Below, piece after piece: positions 8,860-15,839 of a stretch of DNA of 29,591 bases. The stretch lies in contig JANMQT010000071.1 of NCBI GenBank assembly GCA_031370675.1, positions 1 to 29,591 on the forward strand, in the 5' to 3' direction. The DNA comes from SZAS-18 sp031370675. Lineage in GTDB: Bacteria; Verrucomicrobiota; Verrucomicrobiia; Chthoniobacterales; SZAS-18. A program made the position numbers and the translations under genes. Numbering within the stretch: the first letter of the stretch is position 1; each line of letters begins with the position of its first letter. The notes beneath the pieces were generated by a model. That model ran no database searches, was not told where the DNA came from, and saw only the letters and a list, made by a program, of their open reading frames with translations.

Positions 8860-9075
8860 GGCGGGCGGGAGGCGAATGGAAGCCGGGGCGGCGCGCCGCG
8901 CAAGGTGGAACGCGACCGCCCCCGGCCGGCCGAAGCTCAAACCGCTTAATATTTATCTCGATTCCCACAGTACTCCGGCGCATTTTTCCCGTGCGCGTGA
9001 CGGAGCTTTGACACGACAAACCAGACCGGAGCGTGCAACACTGGCGCGCGGGCGGCCGCATCACTCCCATCGCTC

Positions 9076-9621
9076 GTGAAACTTTTCCGACTCGCCCAAC
9101 TTGCCGTACTCACCCTCGCGGCCGCGACCCACACCGCGCGGGCCGAGGATCCCCCGGTCAATTTCGCCGGCACCTGGAAGCTGGACCGCGCGGCCTCCGA
9201 TCCCATGCGCGAGATGTTGAAGGCGCAGGGCTACAACGCGGTTGAGGTCAGCATCCTTGAGCGGGTGCCGGTCACGCAGGTGATGACGCCGACGTCGGAC
9301 GGGTTGGCCATCGAGATTCGCTCGACCGTCATCCGGACGAGCGAGCAATTGCACTTCGATGGCCAGGCGCGTCCCGAAAAGCACAGCGTGCTCGGTCCCG
9401 TGGTCCGCGTTTCCCGCTGGTTGCCCGACGGCCGGCATTTGCTCACAATGACTCGCTACAATGCGAAATGCGGACTGGCCGCGGAGATGACCGTGACACG
9501 CACGGTTGCCGGCACGGAACGAAGTCGCCTCATGCAGGAGACGTCGGTCCGCCTCGCCGATGGCCGCGAATTCAGGGCGCGTCAGGTCTTCGTCCGCCAG
9601 GACGCCGGCTCAAAGGGCTGA
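9076..9621 (+). CDS. Small exported protein of unknown function (FAGTWKLD type)
   Basis: This 181-residue protein starts with a GTG codon and a clear signal peptide, a Lys-containing n-region followed by LAVLTLAAATHTARA. Right after the likely cleavage site comes NFAGTWKLD, a phrase common at the start of small exported beta-rich, lipocalin-like proteins. The rest alternates polar and hydrophobic residues as expected for beta strands. No catalytic motif is visible. It stands alone on the plus strand, divergent from prfC and convergent with the alpha/beta hydrolase, with 24 bases between the convergent stops. Function is unknown. Confidence 0.75.
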   Translation: MKLFRLAQLAVLTLAAATHTARAEDPPVNFAGTWKLDRAASDPMREMLKAQGYNAVEVSILERVPVTQVMTPTSDGLAIEIRSTVIRTSEQLHFDGQARPEKHSVLGPVVRVSRWLPDGRHLLTMTRYNAKCGLAAEMTVTRTVAGTERSRLMQETSVRLADGREFRARQVFVRQDAGSKG

Positions 9622-9645
9622 CCACCGACCCGTCACGCGGTCAAC

Positions 9646-10710
9646 TCAATGCGCCGAGCGGTTGAGCAGCTCGACGAGTTGATCCTTCCAGAGCAGCGCG
9701 ATGGTATGGCTGCCGTGGCCGCGCGTCTTGTCGCTGAACGGAATGATCACGTAGCGGCCGTTCGGCACCCGTTTCATCCCGGCCTCGAGCAGTCCGAGTT
9801 CCGGTGGATTGATCAAGTCATCGGCCGAGTTCACCGCCAGCAAGGGCGCACGGATCTTTTCCAACCCGGGCGCGGGATCGTAATCGCGCGACGCCTCCAC
9901 CGCGTAGAGCACATCATTCGCGTCGCTGGTCTTCAGGAAATTTCCGAGAAACGTCTCGAGCGTTTCGTCCGTCTTGGCGAGCGTCGGCGAATCCTGCTGT
10001 CGGACGACCGGGTTGCTGCTCAGGAACCAGAGCATGTAGCCAGCGGCCCGGAGGCTCGGCGGCTGGGCGCTGTAGTCGCCATCCTTCCACCCAGGGTCGC
10101 CGCGGATCGTGTCGCTGAGCATGCGGCGCCAGGCGCGGTTGCGTCCCGCGATCTGGTTCGGCAAACTCGCCAGCGGCATCAAGGCGTCCATGAAATCAGG
10201 ATACCGCTCCGCCCACAGCCACGTGTGCATGCCGCCCATCGACGTGCCCATTACGAGCCGCGCGTGGCTGACTCCCAATCCGTCGGTGAGCAGCCGGTAT
10301 TGCGCCTCCACCATGTCGACATAGCCATAGCGGGGGAACTTGGCATGCAGGCCGTCGCTGGGCTTCGCGGACTTGCCGTGGCCGATGCCATCCGGGAGCA
10401 CGATGAAAAATTTCGCCGCATCGAGCGGCTGGCCCGGGCCAAAAAGTTCGCCGGCAAAATCCGGGCGGATGAATTGTGCGCTGCTGCCCGTGGTGCCGTG
10501 CGTGATCAACACGGCATTGTTCACCACGCCCTTCGCGTCGCGCACGGGCTGGCCGAGCGTCCGGTAGTGGATGCGCAACTCGGGCACGGTCTCGCCGGTG
10601 GCAAACTTGAAATTGCGCAGGACAAAATCACCCTCGACCGGCGTGGGGTATTCAGCGGCGGTGACCGATGCGGTCAGGAGGAGGAGGAAGAGAGTGGCAC
10701 GGGTCAACAT
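9646..10710 (-). CDS. Exported alpha/beta hydrolase, homoserine O-acetyltransferase (MetX)-like
   Basis: The 354-residue product carries a hydrophobic signal peptide (MLTRATLFLLLLTASVTAA), so it is probably exported. The alpha/beta-hydrolase core resembles MetX. An oxyanion-region phrase ITHGTTGSS sits near residues 69-77, and the nucleophile elbow GTSMGG has Ser157. A SADDLINPPE segment supplies the Asp and a GHGSH segment near the C-terminus supplies the His. MetX itself is a cytoplasmic methionine-biosynthesis enzyme, so a signal peptide argues for a hydrolase role on an unknown ester or amide. I preferred the ATG at 10710 to an in-frame start at 10752 because it begins directly with the signal peptide. 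The gene is divergent from the cupin gene, with 100 bases between their starts. Confidence 0.88.
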   Translation of the reverse strand: MLTRATLFLLLLTASVTAAEYPTPVEGDFVLRNFKFATGETVPELRIHYRTLGQPVRDAKGVVNNAVLITHGTTGSSAQFIRPDFAGELFGPGQPLDAAKFFIVLPDGIGHGKSAKPSDGLHAKFPRYGYVDMVEAQYRLLTDGLGVSHARLVMGTSMGGMHTWLWAERYPDFMDALMPLASLPNQIAGRNRAWRRMLSDTIRGDPGWKDGDYSAQPPSLRAAGYMLWFLSSNPVVRQQDSPTLAKTDETLETFLGNFLKTSDANDVLYAVEASRDYDPAPGLEKIRAPLLAVNSADDLINPPELGLLEAGMKRVPNGRYVIIPFSDKTRGHGSHTIALLWKDQLVELLNRSAH

Positions 10711-10810
10711 GGCATTGAAACGGGGGAGAACGGACAAGGCTGATATTGCCAAGTTGGAGCCGGGTGTCTATCACCCCTTGAGTCACTTTGCCACCGCCCA
10801 AGCATCCCAC

Positions 10811-11278
10811 ATGAGCGCTTCCCCTGATACGTCTGAGCCTGCGGTCTATTCTGTGGTGGGGGATCGGTACATCCACCTCGTGACCGGCGCACAGACCGGC
10901 GGTGCCTATGCCGTCGTGGAAGCCCACGTTCCACCGGGAGGTGGTCCGCCGCCGCATGTCCATCACCGCGAGGACGAGGCGTTCCACGTCCTCTCAGGCG
11001 AGTTTGAAATCGTCGTCAACAGCCGGCCTGTCCGCCTCCGGTCCGGTGAATTTCTCCTCGCGCGACGCGACGTCCCGCACCAGTTCAAGAACGTTGGCGC
11101 GACGGAAGGCCGGATGCTGATCACCGTGACTCCGGCCGGGCTGGAAAATTTTTTTGCGGAAGTCGGTACCCGACTCGCGAGCCGGGACGACGCGCCGATT
11201 CCCCCTTCGGCGCACGATATCGCACGATTGCTGGAAGCCGCTCCCCGGTACGGTCTGGAAATCCCCCCGCCGCATTGA
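10811..11278 (+). CDS. Cupin-domain protein
   Basis: This 155-residue single-domain cupin shows both conserved motifs. Motif 1 reads GGPPPHVHHREDEAFHVLSG with likely metal ligands His49, His51 and Glu56. Motif 2 reads SGEFLLARRDVPHQFKN with His90. Small cupins of this type resemble quercetin-dioxygenase-like proteins, but the substrate cannot be read from sequence. The frame is open from 10571. I chose the ATG at 10811 because the upstream translation has no cupin features and would overlap the divergent hydrolase gene. The 40-base gap to the methyltransferase allows co-transcription. Confidence 0.88.
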   Translation: MSASPDTSEPAVYSVVGDRYIHLVTGAQTGGAYAVVEAHVPPGGGPPPHVHHREDEAFHVLSGEFEIVVNSRPVRLRSGEFLLARRDVPHQFKNVGATEGRMLITVTPAGLENFFAEVGTRLASRDDAPIPPSAHDIARLLEAAPRYGLEIPPPH

Positions 11279-11318
11279 GTCCCGCCCGGGCCGGTCGCGA
11301 CCCGCGGCAAATATCGAC

Positions 11319-12038
11319 ATGCCGCTCCCGCCGCTTTCCTCGATCGTCGACCCGGCGTTGCTCGCGACGAGGCCGGAGGCGGAACGCTACTACGCGGCGC
11401 ACGCGTCCCGCTACCTCCGCGCCCTCGACCTTATCCGCAATCGGGTGAGATTTTCGGCCTGCCTCGACATCGGGGCCGGACCGCAAACCCGTCTCCTCGC
11501 CCGCGAATACCCAGCTGCGCGGATCGACACGCTGGGCACGTATCATGAGACGCTCTATGCGCCGGATACGAACAGCGAGCACGTCACATTTGATCTCCAT
11601 GAATGCGCCGACCAGAACCATTGGCCGGTGCTCGAGGCACGGTACGACCTTATCATTTTCATGGAGGTGTTGGAGCACCTTTTTGTCTCGCCGCAGCGCG
11701 TGTTTGAGTTCCTGCATTCGCTGCTGCGCCCGGGTGGTGCGATCCTGTGCACCACGCCCAATGCCGCCCGGCTCGGCAACCGCCTGCTTTGGGCGCGCGG
11801 GGTGAGCCCGTTCCATCTGCCCCGTCCGGACGGACGCGAGCACGACCACGTGCGCGAATACACCACCGCGGAACTGCGTGAGGTTGCGGCCTCGGCCGCA
11901 TTGACCGTGGAGTTCCACGCCGTGGAAAATCTGTACGCATTCAGAGGTTGGAAAAACCGCACCCTGTCGGCGCTGACCGGGGTTCTGCCCGCCAGCTTTC
12001 GGGGAATCCATGTCTTGCTGCTGCGGCGCGCCCCTTAG
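11319..12038 (+). CDS. Class I SAM-dependent methyltransferase
   Basis: The 239-residue protein has the Rossmann methyltransferase pattern. Motif I is LDIGAGP at residues 49-55. It is followed by FDLHECAD, then the YDLIIFMEVLEHL strand-and-helix with Glu and His as in UbiG/BioC-type enzymes, and then LRPGGAILCTTPN. The Tyr/His-rich segment after 150 (FHLPRPDGREHDHVREYT) is common in methyltransferases acting on small molecules or glycans. The substrate is unknown. I chose the ATG at 11319. The frame is open from 11154, inside the cupin gene, but the upstream part shows no conservation. No Shine-Dalgarno is seen. Confidence 0.88.
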   Translation: MPLPPLSSIVDPALLATRPEAERYYAAHASRYLRALDLIRNRVRFSACLDIGAGPQTRLLAREYPAARIDTLGTYHETLYAPDTNSEHVTFDLHECADQNHWPVLEARYDLIIFMEVLEHLFVSPQRVFEFLHSLLRPGGAILCTTPNAARLGNRLLWARGVSPFHLPRPDGREHDHVREYTTAELREVAASAALTVEFHAVENLYAFRGWKNRTLSALTGVLPASFRGIHVLLLRRAP

Positions 12039-12108
12039 GGACGCGGCTGGACAACGTCGAAATGTCGTCGTTGAATAGGCGGAGCGTCGATCCCGGAACG
12101 GACTCGAA

Positions 12109-12420
12109 ATGAACACTGCGGCCCTGAAGGATCTCCAGCGCATCCCCGGCGTCGGGCCGAGCATTGCGCGTGATCTAATGAAACTCGGCTTCACCCGCGT
12201 GCCCGAACTGCGCGGCCGCGATCCGGAAAAACTCTACGCACGGAGCAACCAACTCCGCGGCCAGACGCAGGATCGCTGCCTGCTCTACGTGTTTCGGTGC
12301 GCGGTCTATTTTGCGGAAGAGAAACGGCCCGATCCGGAGCGGCTCAAATGGTGGAACTGGTCGGACGCCAAGCTGGAGCTGAAGCGAAATCCGGGAGCGC
12401 GCGCCTTGCGACTTCATTAG
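12109..12420 (+). CDS. Helix-hairpin-helix protein, Cdd1 (pathogenicity locus) family
   Basis: This 103-residue protein starts with a helix-hairpin-helix motif, LQRIPGVGPSIARDLMKLG (about residues 9-27), a non-specific DNA-contact module. It then has the block DRCLLYVFRCAVYFAEE and KWWNW typical of the short family annotated as Cdd1 or pathogenicity-locus proteins. Their function is unknown despite the name, and DNA binding is inferred from the motif. It is the first of three closely packed genes (gaps of 10 and 9 bases), which suggests one transcript. Confidence 0.82.
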   Translation: MNTAALKDLQRIPGVGPSIARDLMKLGFTRVPELRGRDPEKLYARSNQLRGQTQDRCLLYVFRCAVYFAEEKRPDPERLKWWNWSDAKLELKRNPGARALRLH

Positions 12421-12430
12421 ATCACGGCGC

Positions 12431-12838
12431 ATGCACATTCCCCTCATTCGCCTGATCCTGGCAGTCATCGCGGCGGAATTTGTGCCAATCCTCCTGCTGA
12501 TCGCGATGGTGACCGCGTTCGGTCCGCCGGAACTGGCCGCCGCCGAGCACTTCGCCGCGCAGACGGGCCGCTGGGTGGGCCCAATCGGTGGCGCGGCGTG
12601 CGCCTACCTCGCCGCATATGGCATCGGACGGCTCGCGCCCGAGCGCGCGTTGAGCGACGGCATCATCGTTGGTCTCTGTCTGGTGGCGCTCGACAGCATT
12701 TTCCTTTTCGCCGTCGACGCCCCGTTCGAATGGCTTTATGTCGGGTCCAACAGCGCCAAGGCCGCGGCCGCCACGTTCGGCGGCTGGGTCTCCCGCAGCC
12801 AGGCCAGAACGATCGCCAGCCCTCGCCCCGGTACCTAA
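12431..12838 (+). CDS. Small integral membrane protein of unknown function
   Basis: The 135-residue product shows three hydrophobic stretches: about residues 5-30, 45-64 and 75-96. The C-terminal tail is Ala/Ser-rich and hydrophilic. No motif for a known family is recognised. It lies 10 bases after the helix-hairpin-helix gene and 9 bases before the YdeI-like gene, so it is probably part of a three-gene operon. The codon pattern resembles its neighbours, which argues against recent transfer. Confidence 0.75.
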   Translation: MHIPLIRLILAVIAAEFVPILLLIAMVTAFGPPELAAAEHFAAQTGRWVGPIGGAACAYLAAYGIGRLAPERALSDGIIVGLCLVALDSIFLFAVDAPFEWLYVGSNSAKAAAATFGGWVSRSQARTIASPRPGT

Positions 12839-12847
12839 CCTTGCGCT

Positions 12848-13465
12848 ATGAAGAAGAAGAATCCCGCCTTCGACGCCTACATCGCCAAGTCGCAACCGTT
12901 CGCGCGGCCGATCTTGACGAAGATCCGGGATCTGTTTCACCGGGCCTGCCCTGAGATCGAAGAGGTCATGAAGTGGAGCCATCCATCCTTCGCCTGCCAG
13001 GGAATCGTCGCCGGCATGGCTGCCTTCAAAGTGCACATGCGCTTCGGATTCTGGAAGGAAAGCCTGCTGAAGCATCCGGAGCGGATCTTCAAGAGCGCCA
13101 AGCGCCATCACGAATTCGGGTTGAGATCCCTCGACGACCTGGCGGCGGACGATGTGATCGTCGCCAGCATCCGCGAGGCCGTGCAACTGAATGAGGCCGG
13201 CGTCAAACCGGCGCGTCCAAGGAACAAGACGCCACGGCCCTCGCCGGACCCGCCCGCCTATTTTCTCGCCGCGCTGCGCCAGAAAAAGGGAGCCCTGTCG
13301 AAATTTGAAGCCTTTAGTCCGAGCGCCCGCCGGGAATATGTCGAGTGGCTGCTCGAGGCCAAGCAGGAGGCGACGCGCGCCAAGCGGCTGGCGACGGCCG
13401 TGGATTGGATCGCCGACGGTAAGCCGCGCAATTGGAAATACATGAGCGGCTGTGTCGCGCGCTGA
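12848..13465 (+). CDS. YdeI/DUF1801-type protein
   Basis: The 205-residue protein opens with a DUF1801-like domain (KSQPFARPILTKIRDLFHRACPEIEEVMKWSHPSF), a fold often found in small iron-chaperone-like or YdhG-type proteins. It ends with the segment SARREYVEWLLEAKQEATR followed by RLATAVDWIADGKPRNWKY, the usual C-terminus of YdeI/OmpD-associated family proteins. The two-part layout matches full-length YdeI-like proteins. E. coli YdeI has been linked to envelope stress and bacteriocin tolerance, but no specific biochemical role is established here. It is the third gene of the short run beginning at 12109. Confidence 0.82.
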   Translation: MKKKNPAFDAYIAKSQPFARPILTKIRDLFHRACPEIEEVMKWSHPSFACQGIVAGMAAFKVHMRFGFWKESLLKHPERIFKSAKRHHEFGLRSLDDLAADDVIVASIREAVQLNEAGVKPARPRNKTPRPSPDPPAYFLAALRQKKGALSKFEAFSPSARREYVEWLLEAKQEATRAKRLATAVDWIADGKPRNWKYMSGCVAR

Positions 13466-13558
13466 TAATTCGTGCAATCCGGCAGACCGGCATCAGCGAG
13501 GGAGCGCGCATCGCTTTCGGCTTGAACACCTCGTCGTAACCGGCACTCTTTGCCGCCG

Positions 13559-14005
13559 ATGATTCACCTTCGCGTGCTTGCCTGCCTCGTCCTCGCGTCG
13601 GTCTCCGCGCAGGCCGCGACGCTCGACGGCGAAATCACGTTGAAGTACGATGAATCCCCCTTCGGCAAGTCGGGCTTCGCGAAACAGTTTGGCGACGTCG
13701 TGAAGGCGACGACCAGCTGGCGGGTCGGCGACTTTTTCGGCAAGGAGACCGTGTTTGCCGGCATCACGGCCAAGAACACGGGCGCCAAGCCGATGTTCTT
13801 CCAATACTATGTGGCGTTCTTCGACAAGGATCGGAAGCTGGTCGGCGCGACGGGACAGTCATCTTTCGGCGACGACGGACTCAAGCCCGGCGAGGAAACC
13901 ATTCTCAGTTCCTGTCTCGTGCACCTGCCCAAGGGTCGCTACAAGGACATCACTTTTTTTCAGGCGGTGATCTATGAGACCGAACAACCGTTGAAAAGGA
14001 AATAG
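13559..14005 (+). CDS. Small exported protein of unknown function
   Basis: The 148-residue product has a clear signal peptide (MIHLRVLACLVLASVSAQA). The mature part shows alternating beta-type sequence, including FAGITAKNTGAKPMFFQYYVAFFDKDRKL and a segment ending in LKPGE. This resembles the immunoglobulin-like extracellular domains (FxLYD-like) that tolerate many ligands, but the match is weak. The frame is also open from a TTG at 13550. I chose the ATG at 13559 because it begins the signal peptide directly. A 93-base gap precedes it with no clear promoter. Function is unknown. Confidence 0.75.
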   Translation: MIHLRVLACLVLASVSAQAATLDGEITLKYDESPFGKSGFAKQFGDVVKATTSWRVGDFFGKETVFAGITAKNTGAKPMFFQYYVAFFDKDRKLVGATGQSSFGDDGLKPGEETILSSCLVHLPKGRYKDITFFQAVIYETEQPLKRK

Positions 14006-14046
14006 ACTCCCCTTCGGTTTACCGCGCCGCGCCGCCGTCTCTTTCG

Positions 14047-14325
14047 ATGCCAGGATATTCCGGCACCCCACTCGCGCAGAAGCTCGGATTCAAACCGGGC
14101 GACTGCGTTTTTCTAGACGGCGCGCCAAAACACTTTCGCGGACTCCTCGATTCACTCCCGGCCCGCGTGCGGTTCGTCAAAGTCCCGACCGATTTGACTG
14201 ATGACGTGATTCGCGCGCACGCGCTCGCGGTCGGCCTCGTGGATGTGAAGGTCTGCGCTGTGGATGAAGTCTGGTCGGGACTCAAGCTTGTGATACGGCT
14301 CAAGGATCGGGAGAAGAAATCATGA
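14047..14325 (+). CDS. DUF3052-like protein
   Basis: This 92-residue protein begins MPGYSGTPLAQKLG, continues with a KPGD segment and contains DEVWSGLKLVIRLKD near its C-terminus. These are the conserved ends of the short DUF3052-type family. Its function is unknown and it is predicted cytoplasmic. Its stop overlaps the start of the next gene by 4 bases (ATGA at 14322-14325), so the two are almost certainly translationally coupled. Confidence 0.8.
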   Translation: MPGYSGTPLAQKLGFKPGDCVFLDGAPKHFRGLLDSLPARVRFVKVPTDLTDDVIRAHALAVGLVDVKVCAVDEVWSGLKLVIRLKDREKKS

Positions 14326-14732
14326 CTCGTAAAATTGTCGCGGTCGTGGCCGGCACCGTCGTGGCCTTCGGGTGGGTCGCGCTGCTGGAAGCCATCGGCC
14401 ACGCGTGGTATCCGCCGCCGGCCGGACTCGACTTCCATAATCCCGAGCACTTGAAGGTTTACGCGGCCACGGTTCCCCTCGCCGCCCTCTGGTGGATCCT
14501 TGGCGCGTGGTTTGTCGCCACGTTCGCCGGCGGCTGGCTGGCGGCGTTCATCGCACGCGAAAAACCGGCGCACTTTGCGGCCATCGTCGGCGCGCTCGTC
14601 CTCGCCGCGACGATCGCGAATCTCGTGATGATTCCACATCCCGTGTGGTTTTCGATCACGGCGATCGTTGCGATTCCGCTCGCGGCGGCGGCCGCGGGCG
14701 CGATGGGCAACGCCTTTAGCCGGACTCGCTGA
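14322..14732 (+). CDS. Four-helix small membrane protein of unknown function
   Basis: The 136-residue product has four hydrophobic stretches, about residues 4-25, 48-72, 82-102 and 105-130. A loop after the first helix contains HAWYPPPAG. No catalytic motif is seen. Its ATG overlaps the upstream stop as ATGA. Unlike almost every other gene in this window it has a plausible Shine-Dalgarno, GGGAG about 8 bases upstream, inside the preceding coding sequence. The pair with the DUF3052-like gene suggests a functional link, but its nature is unknown. Confidence 0.75.
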   Translation: MTRKIVAVVAGTVVAFGWVALLEAIGHAWYPPPAGLDFHNPEHLKVYAATVPLAALWWILGAWFVATFAGGWLAAFIAREKPAHFAAIVGALVLAATIANLVMIPHPVWFSITAIVAIPLAAAAAGAMGNAFSRTR

Positions 14733-14825
14733 GGCTCGCGACAATAACCGGGCTCGTGCTCACAGGTAATCCGCGCAAACCATCGCGTTGGATTTTTCCG
14801 CGTTTGCTCCGCCGTCGACAGTTCC

Positions 14826-14861
14826 TTCGAGTTTCGAATTTCGAGTTTCGAGTTTCTAATT
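14826..14861. repeat. Single-arm TTCGA-type repeat
   Basis: The stretch TTCGAGTTTCGAATTTCGAG continues as a TTTCGAGTTTC unit and is built of the same 6-7-base TTCGA units seen in the palindromes at 3707-3810, 18710-18845 and 27350-27380. No matching opposite arm is found within the gap between the membrane-protein gene and the SDR gene, so this looks like a half or decayed element. The rest of this 137-base convergent gap shows only a weak GCAAAC/GTTTGC pairing. Confidence 0.6.
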
Positions 14862-14869
14862 CCTCCCCG

Positions 14870-15697
14870 CTAGCTCTTTCCCTTGGCCATCGCGCTGGCG
14901 AGAAGAGAAATCCAGACGCCGGAACCAGGCAGGTTCTGGCCGCCGTCGGCCACAATCAATGAACCCGTGATGAAAGTGGCCAGTGGCGACGCCAGGAACG
15001 CCGCCACCTGCCCGATGTCGTCCACCGTCCCAAAGCGCCCGAGCGGAATGGCGCGCTTGAATTGCTCGTGCAGTTCCTCGGGGCCGAGGCGGCGCATGCC
15101 CTCGGTGCCGCCGATCGGTCCCGGCGCGATGCTGTTTACGCGGATGCCGAAGCGCCCCCACTCCATCGCGAGATTGCGCATGAGGTTGTCGACGCCCGCC
15201 TTGGCCGCGCCCACGTGCGCCTGCCACGCGTACGGAATGAACGCCTGTCCCGCCGAGATGAAAATGATGCTGCCCTTGGTCTCCCGCAGTTGCTCGAACG
15301 CCGCGCGCGACGCGTTGAAGGTGCCGAGCAGGTCGATATCCACGACCGACTTGAATCCGTTCGGGGTGAGCTGTTCCGCCGCGCATGGAAAATTTCCCGC
15401 CGCGCCGGCGACCAGCACCGAGATGGGCCCGAGTTCGGCGCGGCATTTGGTCATCGCGGCCTCGACCGCCCCGTAGTCGCGCACGTCGGCCGTTTCCGCG
15501 CAGACCTTCGCGCCGAGCGCGGCGAGTTCCACCGACGCCGCGTCGAGTTTCTCGCGGGTGCGCCCGCAGATCGCGATGTTCGCGCCGAGCCCCGCGAAGT
15601 TTTTCGCGACCCCGAGGTTGATGCCGCTACCGCCGCCGGTGACAAAGACGGTCTGGCCGGCGAAGAGATCCTTGGGGAAGAATTTTTGAATCAACAT
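14870..15697 (-). CDS. SDR oxidoreductase, 2,4-dienoyl-CoA reductase-like
   Basis: The 275-residue protein is a short-chain dehydrogenase with the NAD(P) motif TGGGSGI (residues 20-26), the AGAAGNF segment near 98-103 and Lys166 of the catalytic helix. The canonical Tyr four residues before this Lys is replaced by Val162. Together with HVGAAKAGVD and the downstream NSIAPGPIGGTEGMRRLG, this matches the peroxisomal-type 2,4-dienoyl-CoA reductase (DECR2/FadH-like) branch. That branch uses a non-canonical active site to reduce dienoyl-CoA during unsaturated fatty-acid oxidation. I chose the ATG at 15697 over an upstream start at 15763 because the extra residues are basic and unconserved. It is transcribed divergently from the dynamin-like gene. 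Confidence 0.88.
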   Translation of the reverse strand: MLIQKFFPKDLFAGQTVFVTGGGSGINLGVAKNFAGLGANIAICGRTREKLDAASVELAALGAKVCAETADVRDYGAVEAAMTKCRAELGPISVLVAGAAGNFPCAAEQLTPNGFKSVVDIDLLGTFNASRAAFEQLRETKGSIIFISAGQAFIPYAWQAHVGAAKAGVDNLMRNLAMEWGRFGIRVNSIAPGPIGGTEGMRRLGPEELHEQFKRAIPLGRFGTVDDIGQVAAFLASPLATFITGSLIVADGGQNLPGSGVWISLLASAMAKGKS

Positions 15698-15796
15698 GGG
15701 GGTTTGGGACGGGTGGAGCGGTGAATGTGGCCGATCCCCTTCGCGTCGCCGAGTCTTTTTCACGCGGCCGTGAACGCGCCCCGGCTTCGTTTAACG

Positions 15797-15825
15797 TTGA
15801 GCTTGGCCCCGACATTGCTTTAAGA
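15797..15825 (+). promoter_or_regulatory. Weak sigma70-like promoter candidate for the dynamin-like gene
   Basis: TTGAGC at 15797-15802 and TTAAGA at 15820-15825 are separated by 17 bases, a fair match in spacing but only a moderate match in the -10 box. The ATG at 15840 would lie very close to the predicted start of transcription, which would give a very short leader, consistent with the lack of a Shine-Dalgarno there. It is not supported by anything beyond position and sequence. Confidence 0.25.
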
Positions 15826-15839
15826 AGAACCGTGCCGCC

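Noticed and set aside
9008..9036. TTGACA at 9008-9013 as a promoter for the exported protein at 9076
   Set aside because: No acceptable -10 box lies 16-18 bases downstream. The bases there are GCGTGC.
11293..11302. Perfect 10-base palindrome GGTCGCGACC before the methyltransferase
   Set aside because: A single short GC-rich palindrome is expected by chance at this base composition, and no second copy supports an operator.
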